From assembly GCA_003576535.1 (NCBI GenBank), contig QXCQ01000263.1, positions 1 to 64,000 on the forward strand: 64,000 nt of DNA, given 5' to 3'. This DNA comes from Nakamurella silvestris. GTDB taxonomy: Bacteria; Actinomycetota; Actinomycetes; Mycobacteriales; Nakamurellaceae. The notes beneath the pieces were generated by a model. The model was given only the letters and a program-made list of their open reading frames with translations, had not been told where the DNA came from and ran no database searches. Every line of letters starts with the position of its first letter. The first letter of the stretch is position 1. A program made the position numbers and the translations under genes. Positions 35,299-43,337 of the stretch are shown piece after piece.

Positions 35299-35315
35299 CT
35301 AACCCGCTCCTAACC
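35299..35315. promoter_or_regulatory. OmpR-type direct-repeat operator between export operon and two-component genes
   Basis: Two identical hexamers CTAACC at 35299-35304 and 35310-35315, spaced exactly 11 bp, one helical turn. This is the classic layout for a dimer of OmpR/PhoB-type regulators, and an OmpR-family regulator gene starts 84 bp away. It lies 133 bp upstream of the lipoprotein operon. Confidence 0.6.
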
Positions 35316-35398
35316 TGGAGGGGGCGACCCTGGACGGGAACAGCGGTGAACAGGGCATACGGCCTGGCCGCGGTCGTGGCAGCAGAAAGGACCGCTCG

Positions 35399-36058
35399 AT
35401 GAGATTGCTGGTGGTGGAGGACGAGGTCGACCTCGCGCAGACGTTGGCCGACGGGCTGCGGGCGGAGGGGTTCGTCGTCGACGTCGTCGGCGACGGTGCC
35501 AGTGCCCTCGCCCACCTCGGTCGCCACGACATCGACGTGATCGTCCTGGACCGGGATCTGCCGGTGCTGGACGGGGACGCGGTGTGCAAGGCACTGGCGA
35601 CCACCGGCCATCCCGCACGGATCCTGATGTTGACCGCCGCGGGGAGCCTGGCCGACCGGATCGCGGGCCTGGATCTCGGGGCGGACGACTACCTGCCCAA
35701 ACCTTTCGCCTACCTGGAACTGCTGGCGCGCATCCGCGCCCTCGGCCGACGCTCCGAGGTCGCCCCGCGCGGGGCGCTGCTGGAACGGGAGGGGATCCGG
35801 CTGGACACCGACCGCAGGATCGCCGAACGGGACGGCAGGCCGATCAGGCTGACCCCGAAGGAGATGGGGGTGCTCCAGGTGCTGCTGGAGGCCGACGGGG
35901 GGATCGTCACCCCCACCGACCTCCTGGACCAGGTGTGGGAGGACCCCTTCGACCGTTCGCGGGGTGTGGTGAAGGCCGTGGTGTTCGCACTGCGGCGCAA
36001 ACTGGGAAATCCCCAGGTGATCGGCACCGAGCCCGGTCACGGCTACCGGATCGGCTGA
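35399..36058 (+). CDS. OmpR-family response regulator
   Basis: 219 residues. Receiver domain with acidic pocket (VVEDEVD), phosphoacceptor Asp51 in VLDRDLPVLDG and the switch Lys in YLPKPFAYLEL. The C-terminal winged helix contains LTPKEMGVLQVLLEA and VVKAVVFALRRKLG. It is followed after 4 bp by its sensor kinase and transcribed away from the lipoprotein/ABC operon, which it probably controls through the CTAACC repeats at 35299-35315. Confidence 0.93.
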   Translation: MRLLVVEDEVDLAQTLADGLRAEGFVVDVVGDGASALAHLGRHDIDVIVLDRDLPVLDGDAVCKALATTGHPARILMLTAAGSLADRIAGLDLGADDYLPKPFAYLELLARIRALGRRSEVAPRGALLEREGIRLDTDRRIAERDGRPIRLTPKEMGVLQVLLEADGGIVTPTDLLDQVWEDPFDRSRGVVKAVVFALRRKLGNPQVIGTEPGHGYRIG

Positions 36059-36062
36059 ACCG

Positions 36063-37529
36063 ATGAATCTTTCCCTGCGCGCCAGGTCGTTCCGTTTCCC
36101 CACCCGGCCGTTCAGTTTCCGCACCCGGCTGACCCTCACCATCACCGGGGTGTTCATGGTGGCCGGGGTCGCCCTGTTGACGGTGGTCTACCTGCTGGTG
36201 TCCGGTCTGTTCAACAACGCACTCGGTGCCAGCGTGACGGCGACCGGGGCCACCCAGCCGGCCGCACTGGTCTCGGACGACTACAGCGTGCCGTCCTACT
36301 CGGTGGTATCGGGAAACGCCGGGATGGCGAGCCCGGTCGCCGAGCTGGTTCCGGCGGATTCGGCTGCCTTCGCCCAGTACGGCCAGCCGGCCGACTTCCT
36401 CGGTGCCCAGGGCATCGTGGCGGTGAACGGACAGCTGACCTCATCCCGGCTGATGACCAGGGCCACGACCAGTGACGTGGCGATGGGGCCGGGCGGCACC
36501 GTCGTGATCAGCGAGGCCTCGCCGGCGGCCCAGGCGATCACCACCTGGTACCGGACGAAGTCGGAGACGGTCGCCGGGGACGTGCTGACCGGGTTGCTGG
36601 TCTGGTCCGGGGTGGCCCTGGTGGTGTTCGCCGTCCTGGCCGCGTGGGCGGCCTGGTGGTTGGCCAGGAGGTCCCTGCGCAGGATCGGGGAGGTGACGAA
36701 GATGGCCCAGGACCTGTCGACCAACGACCTGCACCGCCGACTGGACCTGCCGGGACCTGCGGACGAGATCAAGGATCTCGCCGACACGATCGACGAGATG
36801 CTCAACCGGCTGGAGACCGCCTTCGCCAGCCAGGACCGTTTTGTGGCCAACGCCTCCCACGAGCTGCGCACCCCGATGACGACATCCCGGACTGCCCTGG
36901 AGATCCCGCTGGCCCAGGGACGGGTGCCGGCCGACCTGGAGCCCGCCATCCGGACGGCGTTGAAGGCCGGGGAGCGGACGGAACTGCTGTTGGGTTCGCT
37001 GCTGACCCTGGCCCGCGGCGGCCAGACCGACATCGAGTCCGAGGTCGATCTGGCCGAGGTCGTGTCGAACGAGATCGAAGCGGCGGCAGAGGTTTCGGCG
37101 GATGCGAAGATCAGCATGTACGTGGATCGGGTGGCGTTGGAGGAGGTTGCGGCGGTACTGGGGGACCCGACGATGATCGAACAGGCGGTGGCCAATCTGA
37201 TCGACAACGCGCTGCGGCACAACCACACCGGCGGATCCGTTCAGGTGGGTCTGGATCGTGAGGGGGAGGAGTTCCGGCTCCGGGTGGAGAACACCGGTGC
37301 CGTGATCGACCCGGCCGACGTCGCACTGTTGACCGAACCCTTCTACCGCGCGGGCAGCACCCGGACGGCCACCCGGTCCGAACCGGGACGCGGGGTCGGC
37401 CTCGGCCTGTCGATCATCGCCAGGATCGCCGAGACCCACGGCGGTCGGGTCGATCTCGAAGCCCGCGACGGCGGTGGCCTGGTCGCGATCCTGACCCTGC
37501 CGGCCGCGCCGGTCCTGGTCGGGGTCTGA
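36063..37529 (+). CDS. Sensor histidine kinase
   Basis: 488 residues. Two membrane helices (about 24-50 and 178-200) enclose an extracytoplasmic sensor region of about 125 residues with no recognised fold. HAMP follows (about 200-252), then the phosphoacceptor His266 in ASHELRTPM, and the ATPase lobe with NLIDNALRHNH and GRGVGLGLSII. It pairs with the regulator just upstream. Divergence from an ABC exporter with lipoprotein and wall adaptor suggests it senses envelope stress or an antimicrobial, as in many Bce/Mac-type systems; that is inference. Confidence 0.92.
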   Translation: MNLSLRARSFRFPTRPFSFRTRLTLTITGVFMVAGVALLTVVYLLVSGLFNNALGASVTATGATQPAALVSDDYSVPSYSVVSGNAGMASPVAELVPADSAAFAQYGQPADFLGAQGIVAVNGQLTSSRLMTRATTSDVAMGPGGTVVISEASPAAQAITTWYRTKSETVAGDVLTGLLVWSGVALVVFAVLAAWAAWWLARRSLRRIGEVTKMAQDLSTNDLHRRLDLPGPADEIKDLADTIDEMLNRLETAFASQDRFVANASHELRTPMTTSRTALEIPLAQGRVPADLEPAIRTALKAGERTELLLGSLLTLARGGQTDIESEVDLAEVVSNEIEAAAEVSADAKISMYVDRVALEEVAAVLGDPTMIEQAVANLIDNALRHNHTGGSVQVGLDREGEEFRLRVENTGAVIDPADVALLTEPFYRAGSTRTATRSEPGRGVGLGLSIIARIAETHGGRVDLEARDGGGLVAILTLPAAPVLVGV

Positions 37530-37997
37530 ACCAGCCCCTCGTGCGGCGGTGGGGACACGCCGGAGACACCGGCCGCCGGCCGATGGCAGGCTTTCGCCAT
37601 GCGTATATGGCACCATCGATTCCGGTCGACGACCGGTGCGGACGCAGCACGATCCGCAGACCGTCGATGGGGTGAAAACCCTGGTCCGGGTGGGTGTGGG
37701 TGCCCGTTTGATCGACAGGACCGCAAGGGGTACTTCGAATGGTTGACCCGCCACCTGAAGGTATTACCTGATCTACGCATTGGGATGACGAAGCGAGTCA
37801 TTTCACCGAAGGTGACGGATATTTTCTCTGAATAGTCTGCGTATTCAACCCGGACAGGGGGGATCCGACAGGTCTCGGTTTGCGTAACGTAGACCACGAA
37901 CGATCTCCGGTATCGGCTTCAGAACCGATGCGGGTCAAGACCTTTCGGAAAGTTTGGCGGGGGTCGATCGGCTCCCGCACGTCCCGAGGAGAAACCG
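37530..37997. other. Intergenic region upstream of the SLH-domain gene
   Basis: 468 bp. The part from about 37740 is less GC-rich and probably holds the promoter and a long leader of the SLH gene. A short hairpin ATCGG-cttcagaa-CCGAT occurs near 37912-37930. A 78-codon frame at 37599-37835 lacks a ribosome site and recognisable similarity and is not called. No riboswitch class recognised. Confidence 0.45.
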
Positions 37998-38741
37998 ATG
38001 ACAAGTACAAGAATGTGGCGGTGGATCAGCACTATCACCCTCGTGGTGGGGGTGGCTCTCAGTAGTGGGATGACGGCAGGGGTCGCTGCCGCAGCGTCAC
38101 CACCCGATCCGGGCGGGCCCTGTGCCTGCGGGAAGCCGTTCCCGGACGTGGCCAAGAACAGTGAATTCTGCGAGGCGATCCAATGGGCCAAGGACGAGGG
38201 GATCGTGCTCGGCAACGCCGACGGGAAGTTCCACGGCGCGGATCTGATGGACCGTCAGGCCATCGCCGCGATCCTCTACCGCTACGAGACAGGAAAGACC
38301 ACCGGTAAATGCACGACCGGAACCTCGGGATACAGCGACATCCCCACCTCGAACCAGTTCTGCAACGCCATCCGCTGGGCCAAGGACAGCGGCCTGCTCA
38401 AGGGCAACGGCGACGGGACCTTCGGACCGACCGTGCCGGTGACCCGGGCGGCGATCGCGGTGCTCCTCTACCGGTCGGTGAGCATCCTGCAACTGCCCGG
38501 CATCCCGCTGGTCGGCTGCCTGATCGGGATCTTCCCGAACATCACCTTCTTCTCGGGGTTCAGTGATGTCACCATCACCACCCCGCGGTGCGCGGAGATC
38601 AAGTTCATGAAGGACTTCAACCTCTCGCAGGGCTGGGCGAAAGCCGGCTCCCTGCCCGAGTACCGGCCGAACCTCGCCGTGGAACGGCAGGCGATCATCG
38701 CCTTCATCTACCGGTTCGACCAGGTGTTCATCACCACGTGA
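37998..38741 (+). CDS. Secreted SLH-domain protein
   Basis: 247 residues. Signal peptide TLVVGVALSSGMTAGVAAAA, then three S-layer-homology-like repeats: FPDVAKNSEFCEAIQWAKDEGIVLG, SDIPTSNQFCNAIRWAKDSGLLKG and FSDVTITTPRCAEIKFMKDF (each quoted in part), each with a Cys in the same helix position, and each followed by an RQAIAAILYR-type helix. SLH domains bind secondary wall polymers. Nothing else is fused, so this is a bare three-repeat wall-binding module. RBS GAGGAG lies 7 bases before the ATG. A hairpin at 38761-38795 follows. Confidence 0.85.
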   Translation: MTSTRMWRWISTITLVVGVALSSGMTAGVAAAASPPDPGGPCACGKPFPDVAKNSEFCEAIQWAKDEGIVLGNADGKFHGADLMDRQAIAAILYRYETGKTTGKCTTGTSGYSDIPTSNQFCNAIRWAKDSGLLKGNGDGTFGPTVPVTRAAIAVLLYRSVSILQLPGIPLVGCLIGIFPNITFFSGFSDVTITTPRCAEIKFMKDFNLSQGWAKAGSLPEYRPNLAVERQAIIAFIYRFDQVFITT

Positions 38742-38760
38742 TCCACCTGGTTCCAGACGG

Positions 38761-38795
38761 GCCCCGGGTTCGCGTTCTGACGCGATCCCGGGGTC
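38761..38795 (+). terminator. Terminator hairpin of the SLH gene
   Basis: GCCCCGGGTTCGCGT (38761-38775) pairs with ACGCGATCCCGGGGTC (38780-38795) across a 4-base loop with one internal mismatch. It starts 20 bp past the SLH stop codon. Confidence 0.65.
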
Positions 38796-38890
38796 AGGTC
38801 TCGGCACCTGGCAGGATCTGCCGGAGATCGGGCACTTTGGCGTCGATGACTGCCAGGACCATGGTCGCCGGACCTTCGTAGGCTCAGGCA

Positions 38891-39862
38891 GTGAACGCTC
38901 CCGAAGGACTCCCCTGGGCGAGGCGGGTACTCGTCGCCCTCGGCGGCAATGCCATGAGTGCGCCGGACGGCAGCGCCACCGAGGCCCATCAGATCGCCGC
39001 GCTCACCAGCGCCGCCACCCACATCGCCGACCTCGTGGCGGCCGGTACCGAGGTGGTCATCACCCACGGGAACGGTCCGCAGGTCGGCAATCTCCTGGTC
39101 AAGAACGAACTGTCGGCCGCAGTCGTCCCGCCGGTCTCCCTGGACTGGTGTGTCGCCCAGACCCAGGCCACCATCGGTTTCGTCCTGCAGAACGCCCTGG
39201 ACCGGGCGCTGGCCGACCGAGGGGTCGAGCGACGCACCGTCACCTTGGTGACCAGGACCCTGGTCGATGCCGCGGACCCGGCGTTCGCGAACCCGGGCAA
39301 ACCGATCGGGCGTTACCGCACGGCCGCCGAGGCCGAGGTGCTGATCGCCCAGGGGCAGCACTGGGCGGACCTCGGGGACCGGGGCTGGCGACGGGTGGTG
39401 CCCTCCCCGGTCCCGATCCGGGTGGTCGACGCCCCCGTCGGTGCCCAGCTCGCGGGCCTGGGCCACATCGTGATCCTCGCCGGCGGCGGCGGTGTCCCGG
39501 TGGTGGACGGCGAACACGGACTCGTCGGTGTCGAGGCCGTCATCGACAAGGACCTGGCCGCCGCCGTGCTGGCGAAGGACCTCGGCGCGGACGTGCTGGT
39601 GATCGCCACCGACGTCGAGGCCGCGGTGCTGAGCTGGGGCACCCCTCAGGCGAGATCCCTCGGACGGGTCACCGTCGCCGAGATGACGGCGTACCAGGCC
39701 CAGGGCCATTTCGCCGCGGGGTCGATGGGTCCGAAGGTCGCCGCCGTGACCTCCTTCGTCGCCGACGGCGGCCGGGCCGGGGTGATCACCCGTCTCGATC
39801 GGTTGGCCGAGGCCCTGACCAGGCCGTTGGGTACCGTGGGAACCGTCATCACCCCTGGTTGA
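38891..39862 (+). CDS. arcC: Carbamate kinase
   Basis: 323 residues of the amino-acid-kinase fold, close to the 310-320 usual for carbamate kinase, which makes ATP and carbamate from carbamoyl phosphate and ADP. Diagnostic: VLVALGGNAM, VITHGNGPQVGNLL, IGFVLQNALDRAL, ILAGGGGVPVV, VEAVIDKDLAAAVLA and FAAGSMGPKVAA. GTG start. No arginine deiminase or ornithine carbamoyltransferase gene is adjacent; the next gene, 84 bp on, is a ring-opening amidohydrolase. That context points to catabolism of a nitrogen-rich ring or ureido compound rather than arginine. Confidence 0.9.
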   Translation: MNAPEGLPWARRVLVALGGNAMSAPDGSATEAHQIAALTSAATHIADLVAAGTEVVITHGNGPQVGNLLVKNELSAAVVPPVSLDWCVAQTQATIGFVLQNALDRALADRGVERRTVTLVTRTLVDAADPAFANPGKPIGRYRTAAEAEVLIAQGQHWADLGDRGWRRVVPSPVPIRVVDAPVGAQLAGLGHIVILAGGGGVPVVDGEHGLVGVEAVIDKDLAAAVLAKDLGADVLVIATDVEAAVLSWGTPQARSLGRVTVAEMTAYQAQGHFAAGSMGPKVAAVTSFVADGGRAGVITRLDRLAEALTRPLGTVGTVITPG

Positions 39863-39946
39863 ACCCCTGGAACCGCCTCCGCCGACCGCTTCCACCGCAG
39901 CCGCCGAAAACCCGACAGCCGAAGATCCGATACAGGAGAGTGACAA

Positions 39947-41077
39947 GTGCCCGAAGCAATCGAAGTACGAAAGATCCCGCTGCACAACGTTTCCGACGCG
40001 AGTGAACTGGCGAAACTCATCGATGACGGGATCATCGAGGCGGACCGGGTCATCGCCGTCATCGGCAAGACCGAGGGCAACGGAGGGGTGAACGACTACA
40101 CCAGGATCATCGCCGATCGTGCCTTCCGGGAGGTGTTGAACGCCAAGGGAACTCGCACCGTCGAGGAGGTCAAGGGAATTCCCATCGTCTGGTCGGGCGG
40201 AACGGACGGGGTGATCTCCCCGCACGCCACCGTCTTCGCCACGGTCCCGCCGGAGAAGGTGGTGCCGAGCGAGGAGCCGCGCCTGTCGGTCGGTTTCGCG
40301 ATGAGCGAGGTGCTGCTGCCGGAGGAGATCGGCCGGGTGCCGATGATCGAGAAGGTCGCCGCCGGTGTGCGGATCGCGATGGAACGCGCCGGGATCACCG
40401 ATCCGGCGGATGTCCACTACGTGCAGACGAAGACGCCGCTGCTCACCATCCACACCATCCGGGATGCGAAATCACGGGGCAAGCAGGTCTGGACGGAACA
40501 CACCCACGAGTCGATGGACCTGTCCAACGGCTGTACCGCCCTCGGTGTCGCCGTGGCCCTCGGCGAGATCGAGATGCCCACCGATGCCGACGTGATGCAT
40601 CGCCGGGAGCTCTACTCCGCGGTGGCCTCCTGCTCCTCCGGGGTCGAGCTCGACCAGGCCCAGATCGTCGTCGTCGGGAACGTGAAGGGGATCGGCGGCA
40701 GATACCGGATCGGTCACTCGGTGATGAAGGACGCCCTCGACGGTGACGGCATCTGGGCCGCCATCCGCGAGGCGGGCCTGGACCTGCCCGACCGGCCGCA
40801 CCCGTCCGATCTGCAGGGCCGGCTGGTCAACGTCTTCCTCAAGTGCGAGGCCTCCCAGTCCGGGGAGGTGCGCGGTCGGCGCAACGCCATGCTCGACGAC
40901 TCGGACGTGCACTGGCACCGGCAGATCAAGGCGACGGTCGGCGGGGTCACCGCTGCGATCACCGGCGACCCGGCCGTCTTCGTGTCGGTGTCGGCGGCCC
41001 ACCAGGGCCCCGAGGGCGGCGGCCCGGTCGCCGCGATCATCGACCTGGGGGAGGACCCGACGGGCTACCAGGCCTGA
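39947..41077 (+). CDS. Ring-opening amidohydrolase (cyanuric acid hydrolase/barbiturase family)
   Basis: 376 residues, the family length. The enzyme opens a cyclic amide such as cyanuric acid or barbituric acid with a Ser-Lys pair repeated in three homologous domains. All three pairs are visible: Lys41 (VIGKTEG) with Ser83 (WSGGTDG), Lys162 (VQTKTPL) with Ser230/231 (ASCSSGVEL), and Lys299 (VFLKCEAS) with Ser349 ([14 protein letters not shown]). RBS AGGAG is 9 bases ahead of the GTG start. Sequence alone does not separate cyanurate from barbiturate activity, and the family also has clades of unknown substrate. Adjacent carbamate kinase suggests the carbamoyl nitrogen is harvested for ATP. Confidence 0.88.
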   Translation: MPEAIEVRKIPLHNVSDASELAKLIDDGIIEADRVIAVIGKTEGNGGVNDYTRIIADRAFREVLNAKGTRTVEEVKGIPIVWSGGTDGVISPHATVFATVPPEKVVPSEEPRLSVGFAMSEVLLPEEIGRVPMIEKVAAGVRIAMERAGITDPADVHYVQTKTPLLTIHTIRDAKSRGKQVWTEHTHESMDLSNGCTALGVAVALGEIEMPTDADVMHRRELYSAVASCSSGVELDQAQIVVVGNVKGIGGRYRIGHSVMKDALDGDGIWAAIREAGLDLPDRPHPSDLQGRLVNVFLKCEASQSGEVRGRRNAMLDDSDVHWHRQIKATVGGVTAAITGDPAVFVSVSAAHQGPEGGGPVAAIIDLGEDPTGYQA

Positions 41078-41269
41078 GTTCGTCCCGGCGGCACATCCCC
41101 TCCAGCGGGCGGGTGTGCCGCCGGGCGTCGTCCACCGCCGGGCGCGTTGACCACCGCCCGCGCCGAGCGTCCTTCCCGGCACTGTCGACGTCGTCCACCG
41201 CCGCTGTCGGTGGTCCCTGCCATCCTGGGTTCAACATCGAGAACTCCACGATCGAAGGGGCGGGCGGCC

Positions 41270-41776
41270 ATGTGTCAGATGTGCGAGGGTCAGTCCAGGG
41301 CAGAGGTTCTGGCGGATCTGCGGTTGCGGATCGACCGGTTCGGCTGGGCCGACATGAGTGTCGGTGCCGACTGGTCGGCACCCGGTTTCACCTACACCAT
41401 CGGGTTGGTCGAGTACGGCCATCCCGAGCTGTTGGTGCTCGGGCGGCCGCCGTACGAGGCCGGAGCCCTGGTGAACGAACTGGCAGCCTTGGTGACCGAC
41501 GGCCACGGTCACCATTTCCTGCCCGGGATGCAGTTCACCGTCCGGGGGTTGGAGGTCGAACTCGTCCAGGTCGACCGGAGCAACAACTGGCTGGTGATGG
41601 CCGAGGAACTCTACGGGCGTGCGGTGCCTGCCCTGCAGGTGGTCTGGGCCGACGCGGACCACAGCTTCCCCTGGCAGCGGGCGGAGACGGGTCCCGAGCG
41701 CCAGCGGGTGCTCGGCTCTCCGGTGAGCCAGGTGCCGGTGCCGCGGTCGTCACCGCTGGCCCACACCCGGAACTGA
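41270..41776 (+). CDS. DUF4262 protein
   Basis: 168 residues, cytoplasmic. Matches the DUF4262 pattern: a start with CQMCEG, then FTYTIGLVEYGHPELLVLG and a C-terminal ALQVVWADADHSFPW. The family is widespread in actinobacteria with no assigned activity. The CxxC near the N-terminus could bind metal. ATG at 41270 is preferred over upstream frames, which run through non-coding DNA. It is flanked by the ring-opening amidohydrolase and the 5-oxoprolinase genes but separated by a hairpin from the latter. Confidence 0.7.
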   Translation: MCQMCEGQSRAEVLADLRLRIDRFGWADMSVGADWSAPGFTYTIGLVEYGHPELLVLGRPPYEAGALVNELAALVTDGHGHHFLPGMQFTVRGLEVELVQVDRSNNWLVMAEELYGRAVPALQVVWADADHSFPWQRAETGPERQRVLGSPVSQVPVPRSSPLAHTRN

Positions 41777-41794
41777 GCCTTCTCCACGATTTGA

Positions 41795-41829
41795 GGACCG
41801 CAATGGCGAAAATATCGCCGTTGCGGTCC
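41795..41829. terminator. Hairpin between DUF4262 and pxpA
   Basis: A 15-bp stem, 41795-41809 with 41815-41829, one G-T wobble and the loop AAATA. Core arms are GGACCGCAATGGCGA and TCGCCGTTGCGGTCC. It begins 19 bp after the DUF4262 stop and 40 bp ahead of pxpA, and is a likely terminator or attenuator. Confidence 0.75.
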
Positions 41830-41868
41830 CGAATCGCCCGGCCGTGGCGGACCGGTACGGTCAGCACC

Positions 41869-42705
41869 ATGGCTGCCGATGCTCAACGCTCGATCGACCT
41901 CAACGCCGACGTCGGCGAGGGCTTCGGCCGCTGGGAACTGGGCGACGACGAAGCGCTGCTGACCCAGGTCAGCAGCGCGAACATCGCCTGCGGTTTCCAC
42001 GCCGGGGACCCACGCCGTCTGCTCGAGGTCTGCCGGATCGCCGTGGCGAACGGCGTTGCCATCGGAGCCCAGGTCTCCTACCGGGACCTGGCCGGCTTCG
42101 GCCGCCGTTTCATCGATGTCGAACCGGCCGACCTGACGGCCGATGTGCTGTACCAGATCGGCGCCCTCGACGGCCTTGCCCGCTCGGTGGGCGGCTCGGT
42201 CTCCTACGTCAAACCCCATGGGGCGCTCTACAACACGGTTGTCCACCACGAGGACCAGGCCGCCGCCGTCATCGTCGCCGTCGCCGCCTACGACCGGGAG
42301 CTCGCGGTCCTGGGGCTGTCCGGATCGGGCCCGTCCCGCACGGAACTGGCAGTGCAGGCCGAGCGGGCGGGCCTCCGGTTCGTCCGCGAGGCCTTTGCCG
42401 ATCGGGCCTACACCGCCGAGGGCACCCTGGTGTCCCGACGACTGCCCGGCGCCGTGCTGACCGATCCGGCAGCCGTTGCCGCCCAAGCCCTTTCCATCGC
42501 CACGACCGGTACGGTCCGAAGCATCGACGGCACCGCCGTGGAGATCGACGCCGAGTCCCTCTGCCTGCACGGGGATTCACCGGGGGCAGCGGATCTGGCG
42601 GTCCACCTCCGTGCGATCCTGACCGGGACCGGGATGCCGGTCGCCTCCTTCCTCCCGCCGGCCGCCGCCACGAACCGGTCCGCGGCGGACTCCCCCGGTC
42701 GATGA
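41869..42705 (+). CDS. pxpA: 5-oxoprolinase subunit A (LamB/YcsF family)
   Basis: 278 residues. With PxpB and PxpC it hydrolyses 5-oxoproline (pyroglutamate) to glutamate with ATP. The LamB/YcsF signature is strong: IDLNADVGEGFGRWELGDDEALL (in part), SSANIACGFHAGDP, and YVKPHGALYN. The open frame extends far upstream, but ATG at 41869 begins the family alignment; no strong ribosome site precedes it. First gene of the pxpABC operon, overlapping pxpB by 4 bp. Confidence 0.92.
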   Translation: MAADAQRSIDLNADVGEGFGRWELGDDEALLTQVSSANIACGFHAGDPRRLLEVCRIAVANGVAIGAQVSYRDLAGFGRRFIDVEPADLTADVLYQIGALDGLARSVGGSVSYVKPHGALYNTVVHHEDQAAAVIVAVAAYDRELAVLGLSGSGPSRTELAVQAERAGLRFVREAFADRAYTAEGTLVSRRLPGAVLTDPAAVAAQALSIATTGTVRSIDGTAVEIDAESLCLHGDSPGAADLAVHLRAILTGTGMPVASFLPPAAATNRSAADSPGR

Positions 42706-43337
42706 CGGCTCCGCGGACGACCGTTCGACAGATGGGGGAGTCGGCACTGCTGGTCGAGGCCGACCGACCTCTGGCCCTGCATGCCGCCCTGACCGCCTCA
42801 CCGGCCCCGGGCCAGGTCGACATCGTCCCGGCCGAGCGGACCGTCCTGGTGGTGCTGGCCGAGGGCACCGATCTGCGGCAGGTCCGGGCGCATCTGGAGT
42901 CGCTGAGGCCGGCCGACCAGCAGGAGATCCCCGGCAGCCTGGTCGAGATCGGTGTCGACTACACCGGCGAGGATCTGCTGCCGCTCGCGGCCACCCTCGG
43001 TATGGAGGTCGACACCCTGATCGGCAGGCATGCGGCTGCGGAATGGACGGTGGCCTTTGTCGGTTTCGCCCCGGGCTTCGGCTACCTGACCAGCCAGGAC
43101 TGGGACCTGGAGGTCCCGCGCCTGGCCCGTCCGCGTACCTCGGTGCCGGCCGGGGCGGTGGCGTTGGCCGGCCGCTATTCCGGTGTGTACCCCCGCGCCT
43201 CACCGGGTGGTTGGCAACTGCTGGGCACCACCGCCCGGCGGATGTGGGACACGACCGCCGAGCACCCTGCCCTTCTCACGCCGGGCACCCGGGTGCGGTT
43301 CCGGGACAACCGGAGTGCCGACCGGGGAATCGGATGA
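42702..43337 (+). CDS. pxpB: 5-oxoprolinase subunit B (KipI-like)
   Basis: 211 residues. Allophanate-hydrolase subunit 1/KipI fold: GESALLVEA near the start, IGVDYTGEDLLPLA, FVGFAPGFGYL, PRTSVPAGAVALAG and ASPGGWQLLGTTA. In Bacillus the homologous KipI was first seen as a kinase inhibitor, but in this gene order it is the oxoprolinase subunit. It overlaps pxpA and pxpC by ATGA at both ends. Confidence 0.92.
   Translation: MTAPRTTVRQMGESALLVEADRPLALHAALTASPAPGQVDIVPAERTVLVVLAEGTDLRQVRAHLESLRPADQQEIPGSLVEIGVDYTGEDLLPLAATLGMEVDTLIGRHAAAEWTVAFVGFAPGFGYLTSQDWDLEVPRLARPRTSVPAGAVALAGRYSGVYPRASPGGWQLLGTTARRMWDTTAEHPALLTPGTRVRFRDNRSADRGIG

Noticed and set aside
37599-37835. 78-codon gene before the SLH gene
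   Set aside because: No ribosome site, no recognisable domain, Arg/Gly-rich composition of a chance frame.
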